DNA of 64,000 nt from Faecalicatena_A orotica (GCF_040545875.1 NZ_JBEPMR010000014.1), one strand, 5' to 3'; numbered from the stretch's first letter, positions 16,060-25,327 are shown. Program-made: numbers and translations. The notes: generated by a model from the sequence alone, not told the origin.

Positions 16060-16932
16060 ATGGATATCAACTATGAACTGTATAAGGTCTTTTTTCATGT
16101 AGCATCTACCTTAAGCTTCTCAGAAGCGTCCAAACAGCTTTTTATATCACAGTCCGCTGTCAGCCAGTCAATCAAGACACTGGAGCGCAAGCTGGACCAG
16201 ACATTATTTATCCGGAGCACAAAAAAGGTTCAGCTGACCCCCGAAGGCGAAATACTGCTCCGCCATATAGAGCCGGCCATGCATCTGATCCAGCGGGGTG
16301 AAGCCCAGCTTCTGGATGCCGCATCAACGGGGGGACAGATCCGCATCGGCGCCAGCGACACCATATGCCGCTATTTTCTTGTGCCGTACCTCGAAAAGTT
16401 TCACAAGGAATTTCCAAGTGCACACATCAAAGTGATTAACCAGACCTCTATCAAGTGCGTGGAACTACTGGAAACCGGACAGGTCGATCTGGTCGTGGTC
16501 AACTATCCGAACAATTATTTAAGCAATGTATCTTCTATAAAAAAGATCACTAAATTCAGGGATGTCTTTATCGCCAACAGCGCTTTTGAAGACCTGAGGG
16601 GAAAAAAGCTGACTTACCAGCAGCTTTCCCATTATCCGATCCTCATGCTTGACCGACACAGCACTACCAGTGAATTCCTCCACAGGCTTTTCCAGCAGCA
16701 CCAGCTTGACCTTGTGCCCGAGATTGAACTGACGAGCAATGACCTGTTGATCGATCTGGCCCGCATCGGACTGGGGATTGCATTTATACCGGATTACTGT
16801 ATCAGACATGCAGAAGACGACCTGTTTGTCGTAGAAACAAAAGAAGAACTGCCCGGGCGCGAACTCGTAATCGCTTACAATGAACAGATGCCCCTGTCGA
16901 AAGCGGCGCGGGAATTCCTGAATTACTTTTAA
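16060..16932 (+). CDS. LysR-family transcriptional regulator
   Basis: 290 aa. The N-terminal winged helix (1-60) has FSEASKQLFISQSAVSQSI and LDQTLFIRSTKKVQLTPEG. The effector domain (90-290) is a two-lobe periplasmic-binding-like fold ending in PLSKAAREFLNYF. AGGAGG lies 7 bp upstream. LysR proteins often control the divergent neighbour, here the DUF1461 gene, but no target is proven. Confidence 0.88.
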   Translation: MDINYELYKVFFHVASTLSFSEASKQLFISQSAVSQSIKTLERKLDQTLFIRSTKKVQLTPEGEILLRHIEPAMHLIQRGEAQLLDAASTGGQIRIGASDTICRYFLVPYLEKFHKEFPSAHIKVINQTSIKCVELLETGQVDLVVVNYPNNYLSNVSSIKKITKFRDVFIANSAFEDLRGKKLTYQQLSHYPILMLDRHSTTSEFLHRLFQQHQLDLVPEIELTSNDLLIDLARIGLGIAFIPDYCIRHAEDDLFVVETKEELPGRELVIAYNEQMPLSKAAREFLNYF

Positions 16933-16977
16933 TAGTACCACCCATCCCTTTGTGCCGTCCAGAAATGAGGATATTAC

Positions 16978-17811
16978 ATGTTTAGAATTGGTGAATTTTC
17001 AAAGTTAACACAAGTATCTGTCCGTATGCTGCGATATTATGATGAAACCGGTCTGTTGAAACCAGAAGCAGTTGACTCATGGACCGGATACCGTATGTAT
17101 TCCGCAGAACAAATCCCCCGGCTGAACAAAATCATTTATTTGCGTGACAGCGGTTTTAACGTCTCTGAAATAATAGCCGCTCTTAATAGTGAAAATGATT
17201 CTTTCATTATAGAGCAGCTTGACAGGAAATATAAAGAAATCAAATTCAATATACAGGCAGAGCAAGAAAAGTTAATGAAAATTGAACTTGCTAAAAAAGA
17301 ATTATTAAGCGGGAAAAATGAAATACATTACAATGTTACTATAAAAGCTATTCCTGATTATTATGTTCTTTCATTAAGAAAAGTCATCCCCAGCTATTAT
17401 GCCGAGGGTGAATTATGGCAGGAATTATCTGAATATGCAGAACAGCATAATATAGTGCATTCAAATGATACGTTTTCCATCTACCACGATGCAGACTACA
17501 AAGAAGAAAATGTGGATGTAGAACTATGCGCAGTGGTAAACAAAGCCGGGCCGGAGGAACCGCCTTTCCAGTTCCGGCACACAGATCCTGTCCCTGTCAT
17601 GGCCTGTACGATGGTTTACGGTGATTTTTCAAATATTGCGTCTGCTTATCTTACATTTGCAGAATGGCTGCAGAATAACAGCCAGTATAAAATGAAAGAA
17701 GGAAGCAGGCAAATCGTACACCGCGGTCCGTGGAATGAGGAGGACCCTCAAAAATACTTAACTGAAATCCAAATACCCTTGCAAAAAACAGCGAAAACGT
17801 CTTGTAGATAA
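16978..17811 (+). CDS. MerR-family regulator with GyrI-like ligand-binding domain (BmrR type)
   Basis: 277 aa. MerR helix-turn-helix at 1-70 (FRIGEFSKLTQVSVRMLRYY, GLLKPEAVD), a coiled-coil linker (75-115), then a GyrI-like effector domain (120-277) with VMACTMVYGDF and GPWNEEDPQKYLTEIQIPL. BmrR-type proteins bind hydrophobic cations and activate multidrug efflux genes. No transporter gene lies next to it. A terminator overlaps its stop codon. Confidence 0.85.
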   Translation: MFRIGEFSKLTQVSVRMLRYYDETGLLKPEAVDSWTGYRMYSAEQIPRLNKIIYLRDSGFNVSEIIAALNSENDSFIIEQLDRKYKEIKFNIQAEQEKLMKIELAKKELLSGKNEIHYNVTIKAIPDYYVLSLRKVIPSYYAEGELWQELSEYAEQHNIVHSNDTFSIYHDADYKEENVDVELCAVVNKAGPEEPPFQFRHTDPVPVMACTMVYGDFSNIASAYLTFAEWLQNNSQYKMKEGSRQIVHRGPWNEEDPQKYLTEIQIPLQKTAKTSCR

Positions 17812-17827
17812 ATTTACAGGACGTTTT
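17794..17827 (+). terminator. Terminator overlapping the MerR/GyrI stop codon
   Basis: AAAACGTCTTGT (17794-17805) pairs with ACAGGACGTTTT (17816-17827) with one G-T wobble, followed by TTTTTCTT. Confidence 0.8.
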
Positions 17828-17889
17828 TTCTTGACTCTCACATGATGTCAGGGTCTATCGTCTGCTTATAGAAAAGGAGGATATAAAAC

Positions 17890-18369
17890 ATGTCAACTCA
17901 TAAAGTAAATTCGATAGGAACTATCTGCAGCAGCAAAGAAGGAACTTTTATCCGGCTGGACCCTGAATTTGTCCCCGCATTAAAGGCTCTGGATGGATTC
18001 AGCCATATCAATGTTCTTTGGTGGTTCAGTGATTTCGACAAGGAAGAGTTCAGGTCGGTGCTGGAAACAGAACAGCCTTATAAAAATGCTCCTCAAAAAA
18101 TGGGGATTTTTGCTACCAGGTCACCGATCCGTCCAAACCCGATAGCCTTGACAGCCGTAGAAGTCATTGATATAGATTATCAAAAAGGCGCTATTCAGAT
18201 TGCTTATATTGATGCAAACAATAATACCCCTGTTCTGGACCTGAAACCCTATACACCCAGCCTTGATAAGGTAAAAAATTGCAGTGTACCGTCATGGTGC
18301 AGTCACTGGCCTGAAAGTTTAGAGGAATCTGCTAATTTTGCATGGGAAGATGAATTCAACTTTTATTAA
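17890..18369 (+). CDS. trmO: TrmO-type tRNA (t6A37-N6)-methyltransferase (TsaA/YaeB family)
   Basis: 159 aa TsaA-like beta-barrel protein. Family motifs are GFSHINVLWWF, GIFATRSPIRPNPIALT and LDLKPYTPSLD. TrmO uses S-adenosylmethionine to methylate t6A37 of some tRNAs, and other family members act on different substrates. AGGAGG 10 bp upstream supports the start. The gene is alone, between the MerR terminator and the CIRCE-controlled heat shock gene. Confidence 0.82.
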   Translation: MSTHKVNSIGTICSSKEGTFIRLDPEFVPALKALDGFSHINVLWWFSDFDKEEFRSVLETEQPYKNAPQKMGIFATRSPIRPNPIALTAVEVIDIDYQKGAIQIAYIDANNNTPVLDLKPYTPSLDKVKNCSVPSWCSHWPESLEESANFAWEDEFNFY

Positions 18370-18393
18370 CTTAAAATAAATGCTTAAAGCAAA

Positions 18394-18436
18394 TTAGCAC
18401 TCACCTCTTGACAGTGCTAATAACATATGCTATATT
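18394..18436 (+). promoter_or_regulatory. CIRCE operator (HrcA) overlapping the hsp20 promoter
   Basis: TTAGCACTC (18394-18402), 9-bp spacer, CAGTGCTAA (18412-18420): a CIRCE inverted repeat with one changed base in the right arm. A promoter overlaps it: -35 TTGACA at 18408-18413, 17-bp spacer, -10 TATATT at 18431-18436. HrcA binding would cover the -35 box. Confidence 0.9.
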
Positions 18437-18481
18437 ACATGTAGAACAAGAATAACAGATTTATTTTAGGAGGTATGGCAT

Positions 18482-18901
18482 ATGTTATTATCAAACAGAA
18501 GTTTTTTAAATGACTTTTTTAAGGATCCCTTTTTTGAAAGATCTTTCGATAACTCTACTACTCAGATTATGAAGACTGATATTCATGAGAAAGACAACAA
18601 TTATCTTGTAGAGATGGAGCTTCCGGGATACGGCAAAGAAGACATCAAGGCCGATTTAAAAGACGGCTATCTTACGATTACAGCATCCCACGAGGAGACT
18701 CAGGAAGAGAAAGACCAGAAGGGCAACTGCATCCGCAAGGAGCGTTATACAGGATCCTGCAACCGCAGATTCTATGTAGGTGACCAGCTCAGACAGGAAG
18801 ACATCAAGGCGTCCTTCAAAGACGGAATTCTCAGCTTATGTATACCAAAAGAGGTACCAAAGGCAATTGAAGAACAGCCGAAATATATCACAATCGAATA
18901 A
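18482..18901 (+). CDS. Hsp20/alpha-crystallin small heat shock protein
   Basis: 139 aa. The alpha-crystallin domain runs from about residue 32 to 125, with VEMELPGYGKEDIKADLKDGYLTI at its start and the family's GILSLCIPKE near the C-terminus. The short N-terminal arm is Phe-rich. It is an ATP-independent holdase chaperone. AGGAGG precedes the start. The CIRCE element upstream indicates HrcA-controlled heat induction. Confidence 0.92.
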   Translation: MLLSNRSFLNDFFKDPFFERSFDNSTTQIMKTDIHEKDNNYLVEMELPGYGKEDIKADLKDGYLTITASHEETQEEKDQKGNCIRKERYTGSCNRRFYVGDQLRQEDIKASFKDGILSLCIPKEVPKAIEEQPKYITIE

Positions 18902-18930
18902 GGAATCTCCACAGATTTCCATGAAACTTA

Positions 18931-18985
18931 AAGCAGGGAAGCCGCCACATCATGAATCATTTATGACGCGGCGGCCCCCCTGCTT
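18931..18985. terminator. Convergent terminator between hsp20 and a merR-like gene
   Basis: AAGCAGGG and GCCGCC arms pair with GGCGGC and CCCTGCTT around a 20-nt loop. It lies between convergent genes. No strong T-tract is seen. Confidence 0.55.
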
Positions 18986-18996
18986 ATATGGCATAC

Positions 18997-19662
18997 TTAA
19001 CTTCGTCTGGCCTTCGCTGCCAGATTTTCCTCTGCCCTTTCCCAATCATTTTTTTGTGTGCTGTACATTTTCCTGTACAGAACGATATTGATAATCCCTG
19101 TAACACAGGCGCCCGCAAATCCGATCCACCTGATCCATTCAGGCAGGCTGTAATGAAAAAGCCGCTGTACATTTTCCCCCGTAGGGATCAGGCCAAGAAA
19201 TATGAAACAAGTCATAATGACTTCTGACCTTCTAAGTGCTTCCTGATAATTTCTGCATCTGTCTATCTTCATAAATACTGCTCCTTTCTGTATCGAAAGG
19301 CATTCCCGCGTATCGAGCAGGGAAATATCCAGTGTATCATATGTCTGGTCGTGCGCCAGAAACATCCTGCACATTTCTTCTAATTCACCCAGCTGTTCCA
19401 CTTCTTTTTCAATCTCAGATATTCTGCTTTGTACCACAGTATTAAGAGCAGTATCCCGGTTCTGGACCGCTTTAATCTCCGCGACAGAAATACCCAGCAG
19501 GCGGAGCACTTTTATTTTTTTCAGACATATGACATCTTCCTCTGAATAGTCCCGGTAATTATTCTCTGCATTTCTCATTGGGGTAACCAACCCCTGCTCT
19601 TCATAATAGCGGATGTTAGCCTTTCGGATTCCCACTTCTTTTTCTACTTCTTTGATGTTCAT
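18997..19662 (-). CDS. MerR-family regulator with two C-terminal membrane segments
   Basis: 221 aa. The MerR DNA-binding domain fills residues 1-70 (KANIRYYEEQGLVTP, NYRDYSEEDV, LGISVAEIKAV), followed by a coiled coil (75-105). Then come two hydrophobic stretches, about 150-168 (VIMTCFIFLGLIP) and 178-200 (WIGFAGACVTGIINIVLY), and a basic tail. This predicts a DNA-binding protein anchored in the membrane. AAAGGAGG before the ATG at 19662 fixes the start; seven further codons are open. Target unknown. Confidence 0.78.
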   Translation of the reverse strand: MNIKEVEKEVGIRKANIRYYEEQGLVTPMRNAENNYRDYSEEDVICLKKIKVLRLLGISVAEIKAVQNRDTALNTVVQSRISEIEKEVEQLGELEEMCRMFLAHDQTYDTLDISLLDTRECLSIQKGAVFMKIDRCRNYQEALRRSEVIMTCFIFLGLIPTGENVQRLFHYSLPEWIRWIGFAGACVTGIINIVLYRKMYSTQKNDWERAEENLAAKARRS

Positions 19663-19731
19663 GGCCTCCTCCTTTACTAACATTTAAAACTATCAAGCGG
19701 CTTGAATGTCAATACTTTACCAGAAGAAACA

Positions 19732-22095
19732 TCAATTTTTGATTTTCTCCCAGAATTTTTCCATATGGGCATTCAAATTCTCCAGTCTGCATGTCTGGTA
19801 CCCTTCCCACTCCCTTGGAAAAATTTCTCTGTACTGCCTTCCCATGAAGCGCTCATCAAGCAGGACGATGACCCCCTGGTCTTCCTCTGTACGGATCACT
19901 CTTCCTGCCGACTGCAGTACCTTGTTCATCCCTGGATACAGATAGGCATAATCGAATCCCCTCATATCCCTGCTGTCAAAGTATTGTCTCAGAATCTCAC
20001 GGTCATTGCACACCTGCGGCAGCCCGGTCCCAATGATAACCGCCCCGATCAGCCTGTCCTCCGTAAGATCGATTCCCTCAGAAAAAATCCCACCCATAAC
20101 ACAAAAACCGGCCAGACTGGTCGTCCTCTCCTCCTCAAAAGTCTCCAGAAAAACCTCCCTCGCAGATTCATCCATAAACTGTGACTGGAGAATACATTCT
20201 ATATCTGTCCTTCCCTGTATTTCGTTCTGGAAACACTCATATACATCCGCCATAAACCGGTATGACGGAAAGAAGATCAAATAGTTGCCCCTTTTTGCTT
20301 CCACCACCTTCAGAATGTATTGTGCGAACTTATCATACATAGACGCCGAACGCATCGTATATTTTGTGCTGACGTCCGTTCCGAGCAGCAGCAGACGGTT
20401 TTCTTTTGGGAATGTGGATTCTGCATAGATCGCATAATCGTCCTTCTCCACACTGAGCAGCTTCTTATAATAATGAATCGGGAGAAGCGTTGCCGAGAAA
20501 AAGACCGTACTGTTCCCCTGTTCGAGATAAGTCTGAAGATTAACGGCTGGATTGACACAGAGTAATTTTAGTTTAAACCGCCCGTCCCTCTCCAGTTCCG
20601 TATATATCACATAATTTTCATCCATAATATCATGAATGTTCAGAAAATCCCGTACTTGAAAATAAAAGTCAAGTGTCTGCTCCCTCTTCTCCTCATTCTG
20701 TACGATCTCCAGATACTCCTCGAGTGCTGACATGATATTCATCAGTTTAACAGCAATATGTGATACGCTGTCCAGCACTTGGTAATTCTCGCATTCGCGC
20801 TTCAGCATAAGGAGCTGCTTATTACATTCCTCCAGACGTTTTGCAAGGCCCGGATCTTCAGACTTTACCAGCTTCTTCATTTCCAGTACTTCCTCTTTAT
20901 AGAGAACGGCGCTGTACATCTCGCGGCCCCTCTCCACCAGATTATGCGCCTCATCAATCAGGAAAAGATATTCTCCTTTGTTCCCCTCCGAAAAGAAGCG
21001 TTTTAAATGTGCATTCGGGTCAAAGACGTAATTATAGTCACAGATAATGGCATCGGCCCATAATGATACGTCCAGTGCCATCTCAAACGGGCAGACCTTG
21101 TGTTTCTCCGCCTGCCGTTCCAGTTCTTCCCTGCTCATTTCATCCGAATTGACAATCATATCAAATACTGCATCGTTTACTCTGTCATAGTGTCCCTTGG
21201 CATATGGACAGTTATCCGGGTTGCATACCGCTTCCTCGCAAAAACAAATCTTCTCTTTTGCGGTCAGTGTAATCACTTTAAAACTCAGATCCTGCTTTTT
21301 CAGTGTCTGGAAAGCCTGTTCGGCGACGGTCCTTGTAATTGTCTTTGCCGTCAGGTAAAAAATACGTTCTCCCAGCCCCTCTCCGACCGCCTTCACGGCC
21401 GGAAATACGGTTGCCATCGTCTTTCCAACACCTGTCGGTGCCTGTATGAACAGCTTTTTCTTTCTGAGTATCATACGGTAGACCGATGTTACGAGATTTC
21501 GCTGTCCTTCCCTATATTCAAATGGAAATTCCACATCCCTGATAGACGCATTCCTCTTCGCTTTCCACTCAATCTGGAACTTTGCCCATTTCTCATATCT
21601 CCGGACCAGTTCCTGAAACCATTCTTCCAAGTCTGTAAATAGAAATTCCTGCTTAAACTGCTTTAATTCCTCCGTCTCCATATGGCAGTAAGTCATCTGG
21701 ACGCTGATCCTCTCCAGATTCTCCTGCTTCGCATATATGTATGCGTAACACTTCGCCTGGGCCAGATGTACATTCGAGGGTGCCTCTATATGGGCCAGTT
21801 CCTTCAACACCCCTTTGATCTCATCAATGGTGGTCCCCGCTTCCTCTTCTATGATTCCGTCAGCCCTGCCTTCTACCTGAAGTACAAACCCTTCACATGC
21901 AGTCTGAATCTTTAAAGAAACCTCTGCACGATAATTAGAACCCATACGCCGCTGTATCTTGCGATGGATTCTACTTCCCTGCAGCATGGCATCCTTTTCT
22001 ATGCCGCCAGATATTCTGTTATCTATGTCCCCTTCCCGCAGAATAAACTCCACGAGATTCCGGACAGATATTTTAATCAATTCTTTTTCATCCAT
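19732..22095 (-). CDS. PD-(D/E)XK nuclease fused to a DinG/XPD-type Fe-S helicase
   Basis: 787 aa. Residues 1-165 look like a RecB/Cas4-type nuclease: GSRIHRKIQ, GRADGIIEE, the DEIKG E-x-K core and QAKCYAYIYA. From 190 on there is a superfamily 2 helicase: Walker A APTGVGKTMA, DEAH box LIDEAHNL. The Fe-S insertion is marked by Cys in ICFCEEAVCNPDNCPY and HKVCPFEM. The C-terminal half holds motifs V and VI (GGIFSEGIDL, QSAGRVIRTEEDQG). Such 5'-3' helicases unwind damaged or structured DNA. Single gene. Confidence 0.85.
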   Translation of the reverse strand: MDEKELIKISVRNLVEFILREGDIDNRISGGIEKDAMLQGSRIHRKIQRRMGSNYRAEVSLKIQTACEGFVLQVEGRADGIIEEEAGTTIDEIKGVLKELAHIEAPSNVHLAQAKCYAYIYAKQENLERISVQMTYCHMETEELKQFKQEFLFTDLEEWFQELVRRYEKWAKFQIEWKAKRNASIRDVEFPFEYREGQRNLVTSVYRMILRKKKLFIQAPTGVGKTMATVFPAVKAVGEGLGERIFYLTAKTITRTVAEQAFQTLKKQDLSFKVITLTAKEKICFCEEAVCNPDNCPYAKGHYDRVNDAVFDMIVNSDEMSREELERQAEKHKVCPFEMALDVSLWADAIICDYNYVFDPNAHLKRFFSEGNKGEYLFLIDEAHNLVERGREMYSAVLYKEEVLEMKKLVKSEDPGLAKRLEECNKQLLMLKRECENYQVLDSVSHIAVKLMNIMSALEEYLEIVQNEEKREQTLDFYFQVRDFLNIHDIMDENYVIYTELERDGRFKLKLLCVNPAVNLQTYLEQGNSTVFFSATLLPIHYYKKLLSVEKDDYAIYAESTFPKENRLLLLGTDVSTKYTMRSASMYDKFAQYILKVVEAKRGNYLIFFPSYRFMADVYECFQNEIQGRTDIECILQSQFMDESAREVFLETFEEERTTSLAGFCVMGGIFSEGIDLTEDRLIGAVIIGTGLPQVCNDREILRQYFDSRDMRGFDYAYLYPGMNKVLQSAGRVIRTEEDQGVIVLLDERFMGRQYREIFPREWEGYQTCRLENLNAHMEKFWEKIKN

Positions 22096-22147
22096 GTTTC
22101 CTATTGTATCACAAACCTTACTCTCATGGAAGACTAGATCACCACTA

Positions 22148-22999
22148 CTAGATCACCACGGTAAACTGGATATAGTTCTCTCCCCCGATTTCCTCCTGGC
22201 CGACCATGATCTCCCCGCCTGCCTTCTCAGCTATCATCTTTGCACGGTAAAGCCCGAGTCCACGCTCTCCTTTTCTTTTACTCTTTGTCGAATAGCCGTT
22301 CTCGAAGAAATGCCCGATTGTCTCAAAAGATACCTTCTCATGCTGATTCAAAATCTGGAAAAAAAGGTGGTCCTGTCTGGAGTCCAGTAACATCCTCACT
22401 TTTCCGCCCTCACTGCTGCATGCTTCATATGCATTATCGACCAGAACGCCTACGATTTCAATCAGTCTGTGCTCAGAAACTCTGGATATAATCTCTTTGC
22501 TGCGGACTTCAATCTGTGTGTCTATGTTTTCATTTGAGCTCACGATCTTACTATACAAGAAACCAGCCAGCACTTTATCACTGATCCTGAGCAGAGGCAG
22601 ATACTGGTTGCCGCCGTCCCTGCATATCTGTTTTATATACTCGGACTGTTCCTTTACAAGCTCGTCATATGTCCCCACGGTCAGATGCATGTTCAGAATG
22701 GCATTCAGGTGATTATCAAATTCGTGCTGTTTCGCGCGGATTTCTTTTACCAGTTCTTCCAATGGCTGTATATACAGCTGGTACATCATCAGTTCTTTTG
22801 TCTGCTCCTTTATGATGTCATTGTTTAGCTTCCAGTCGATCGTTCCCCAGATGATCACGACAAGGAACAATATGAATACAATGATCATCTTCAGGTCCAA
22901 AGTCCTGCTCACTTTTAAATCAATAACCAGATATACTGCTATGGCCAGTGACAGGAAACAAAACACACGGTATAATATCTTCCTTTTCCCTTTATTCAT
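22148..22999 (-). CDS. GHKL-type sensor histidine kinase (AgrC-like)
   Basis: 283 aa. Two TM segments (about 8-27 and 34-52) with almost no outside loop are followed by a coiled helix containing the H-box QHEFDNHLNAIL (His near 113), then a GHKL ATPase domain with LVDNAYEACSS and GERGLGLYRAK. It pairs with the LytTR regulator, whose stop overlaps its start by 8 bp. The few TM segments suggest sensing in or near the membrane rather than a large external domain. Confidence 0.85.
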   Translation of the reverse strand: MNKGKRKILYRVFCFLSLAIAVYLVIDLKVSRTLDLKMIIVFILFLVVIIWGTIDWKLNNDIIKEQTKELMMYQLYIQPLEELVKEIRAKQHEFDNHLNAILNMHLTVGTYDELVKEQSEYIKQICRDGGNQYLPLLRISDKVLAGFLYSKIVSSNENIDTQIEVRSKEIISRVSEHRLIEIVGVLVDNAYEACSSEGGKVRMLLDSRQDHLFFQILNQHEKVSFETIGHFFENGYSTKSKRKGERGLGLYRAKMIAEKAGGEIMVGQEEIGGENYIQFTVVI

Positions 23000-23714
23000 T
23001 CAACAGCCTCCTGACCTCCGCCTTATAGGTAACCCCTATATCGATCTCATCGGGGTACTTCTCTACCTGTATCATCTGATTTACCAGATCATAGTATTTT
23101 ACATACTTCTTGTTGACAACAAACATTCTGTGACACTGGACAAAATCCTGCCCCTGAAGCTTTTCCAGCAGCTGGCGGATGGAAAGATACGGGACGTCCA
23201 TCTGCTCATTTTTCAAATAAATGCACACTCCCCGCGGGATTGCCTTACAAAAAATTATGTCTTCACATAGGATCTTATAATTAATTCCATCCTTTTTTAC
23301 AATCACAAACGGCTTTTCGGCAGGGCGGGCATGTGTGAGCACCCTTTTTACAATCCGCTGTACTTCTTCCTCCTCGTAGGGTTTCAGAATATACTGGTAA
23401 CAGTGAATCCGGCGGTATGCTTCGATTTCCAGAGACGCAACCGAGGTCAGCATCACTATAGGCGTCAATTCATACTTCATAATATCCCGCACCTCACCGG
23501 CAAACGTAAGGCCTGAGGCATCACTGCTGTCTTTGCTGTCCAGATTTACATCAAGCAGAAATAAGTCATAGGAACCACCGCCCGTAAGCAGATTCCTTGC
23601 TTCCCCCAGGTCTGCAGCTTCATCCGCCTTAATTTCAGCACCAATTCTGCCGATCATGGATACCAGTGCTTTCCTGCTTGGTCCATCATCCTCTAATATA
23701 AGTATTCTTGCCAT
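22992..23714 (-). CDS. LytTR-family response regulator
   Basis: 240 aa. The receiver domain (1-125) has acidic ILEDDGPS, phospho-acceptor Asp in LFLLDVNLDS (near 56) and the switch Lys in YILKPYEEEE. The LytTR DNA-binding domain (140-240) shows IIFCKAIPRGVCIYL and FVQCHRMFVVNKKYV. Members bind direct repeats and control secreted or virulence-type functions. No peptide-pheromone gene (agrD type) is visible beside it. Confidence 0.88.
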   Translation of the reverse strand: MARILILEDDGPSRKALVSMIGRIGAEIKADEAADLGEARNLLTGGGSYDLFLLDVNLDSKDSSDASGLTFAGEVRDIMKYELTPIVMLTSVASLEIEAYRRIHCYQYILKPYEEEEVQRIVKRVLTHARPAEKPFVIVKKDGINYKILCEDIIFCKAIPRGVCIYLKNEQMDVPYLSIRQLLEKLQGQDFVQCHRMFVVNKKYVKYYDLVNQMIQVEKYPDEIDIGVTYKAEVRRLLNE

Positions 23715-23740
23715 ATCCCTACTCCCTGTCCTCTGTAAAG

Positions 23741-23772
23741 AGTACGCCCCGGCTTGTTCTCTCCGGGGCGTA
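23741..23772 (-). terminator. Terminator after the SPFH gene
   Basis: TACGCCCCGG (23743-23752) pairs with CCGGGGCGTA (23763-23772) around a 10-nt loop, with a short T-run on the minus strand. It separates the SPFH/NfeD unit from the two-component system. Confidence 0.6.
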
Positions 23773-23798
23773 TCTCAAAAAATATATCACTGCTGATC

Positions 23799-24734
23799 TT
23801 ACTTTTCAGTCTCTTCAAACTTCGCGACTTCAGCGATTGTCTTAGTCAGTCCTGCGATTCCCTGCAGTTCTGAAGGAATAATAATCTTCGTCGCCTTGCC
23901 GTCTGCCGCCTTGGCAAATGCTTCCAGGCTCTTGATTGTCAGCACTGCATTATCTGCGCCAGCTGCCTTGATATATTCAATACCTTCTGCCGTAGCCTTC
24001 TGCACGGACCTGATCGCTTCGGCCTGGCCTTCTGCCTCTTTGATCCTCTTCTGCTTTTCGGCCTCTGCCTTAAGGATCGCCGCCTGTTTGGATGCCTCCG
24101 CTTCCAGAATAACGGATTCTTTCTCACCTTCGGCAACAAGAATCGTAGATTTCTTTTCACCCTCGGCCCTCAGAATGGATTCTCTTCGTTCACGTTCTGC
24201 CTTCATCTGTTTCTCCATCGCATCCTGAATTGCTTTCGGAGGCATGATATTCTTCAGTTCCACTCTGTTTACTTTAATTCCCCACGGGTCAGTCGCAATA
24301 TCAAGAGACGTTCTCATCTGAGAGTTGATCGTCTCTCTGGATGTCAGTGTCTCATCCAGTTCCAGATCACCAATGATATTACGAAGTGTTGTTGCTGTCA
24401 GGTTCTCAATAGCCGCTATCGGACTCTCCACACCATATGCATACTGCTTCGGATCTGTAATCTGGAAGAATACAACCGTATCAATCTGCATGGTTACGTT
24501 ATCCTTTGTAATAACAGCCTGCGGTTCAAAGTCCACTACCTGTTCCTTTAAAGATACCTTCTTTGCAACCCTGTCAAGGATCGGAATCTTAAAATGCAGC
24601 CCCACACTCCATGTCTCCTTATAGCCGCCGAGACGTTCCAGTATAAATGCATGTGCCTGCGGTACGATTCTGACATTCGCCACAATAATGATAAGTAAAA
24701 TGACCAAAATAGCAATCCCAATCCAAAGTCCCAT
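23799..24734 (-). CDS. SPFH/band-7 (stomatin/prohibitin-like) membrane protein
   Basis: 311 aa. An N-terminal TM (1-20) precedes the band-7 domain (about 22-195, with VPQAHAFILERLGGY and VVDFEPQAVITKDNV). A long Ala/Glu/Lys coiled coil (195-265) with repeated AEGEK and AEAEK units leads to assembly into ring-like oligomers. The family organises membrane microdomains and protects or modulates proteases. It follows the nfeD gene by 3 bp, the standard pair. Confidence 0.88.
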   Translation of the reverse strand: MGLWIGIAILVILLIIIVANVRIVPQAHAFILERLGGYKETWSVGLHFKIPILDRVAKKVSLKEQVVDFEPQAVITKDNVTMQIDTVVFFQITDPKQYAYGVESPIAAIENLTATTLRNIIGDLELDETLTSRETINSQMRTSLDIATDPWGIKVNRVELKNIMPPKAIQDAMEKQMKAERERRESILRAEGEKKSTILVAEGEKESVILEAEASKQAAILKAEAEKQKRIKEAEGQAEAIRSVQKATAEGIEYIKAAGADNAVLTIKSLEAFAKAADGKATKIIIPSELQGIAGLTKTIAEVAKFEETEK

Positions 24735-24737
24735 ATT

Positions 24738-25181
24738 CTAATCCTCCTCATATTTCTTTACAATCAGCTTTACACCAGATATACTGACTACTTTTGCCAG
24801 TGTCCCCGGTTCGAGCACTTCGCCGTCCTTTTCTGCTCTCGCAGTCCATTCGAGGCCGTTAACAACCGCCGTACCCGTCTGGGCCAGATTATCTACCGTC
24901 TCCGTAATTCTCACTATTTTACCTATCACGCCCTCATAATTGGTTTTCTCATGATGGGCGTTTATGTATTTTACCGCGAAAGGACGGGTAAAAAACAATA
25001 GTAAAAATGAGACTGCGAAGAAAGCGCCTACCTGCCATATTAAATTCAATCCTGCAATATTTAAAAGTAACGCAGCCAGAGCGCCCCCGGCAAGCCAGAC
25101 AGATGTCAGCCCGACTGTAATAATTTCGATAACCAGAAAAACAATCAACAGTCCAAGCCATACAAATGCTTCTTTCTCCAT
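24738..25181 (-). CDS. NfeD-family membrane protein
   Basis: 147 aa. Three to four TM segments (about 5-80) are followed by a C-terminal OB-fold (about 90-147; GVIGKIVRITETVDN, GTAVVNGLEWTARAE). This is the short NfeD1b type that partners with SPFH proteins. Start at 25181 because GAAGGGAG lies upstream; six more codons are open. Confidence 0.85.
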   Translation of the reverse strand: MEKEAFVWLGLLIVFLVIEIITVGLTSVWLAGGALAALLLNIAGLNLIWQVGAFFAVSFLLLFFTRPFAVKYINAHHEKTNYEGVIGKIVRITETVDNLAQTGTAVVNGLEWTARAEKDGEVLEPGTLAKVVSISGVKLIVKKYEED

Positions 25182-25327
25182 ACGTCTCCCTTCTCTCAAA
25201 TTTCGTATTTCATCCGGCTTATAACCTCCTCCTGATGATAGTTATATGTTAATCCAGCTAACCCTATTATACAATACTTTTTGCGTGAATGCAGTGATTT
25301 CCTGTTTTAATGAAAAGCTTTTACAAT

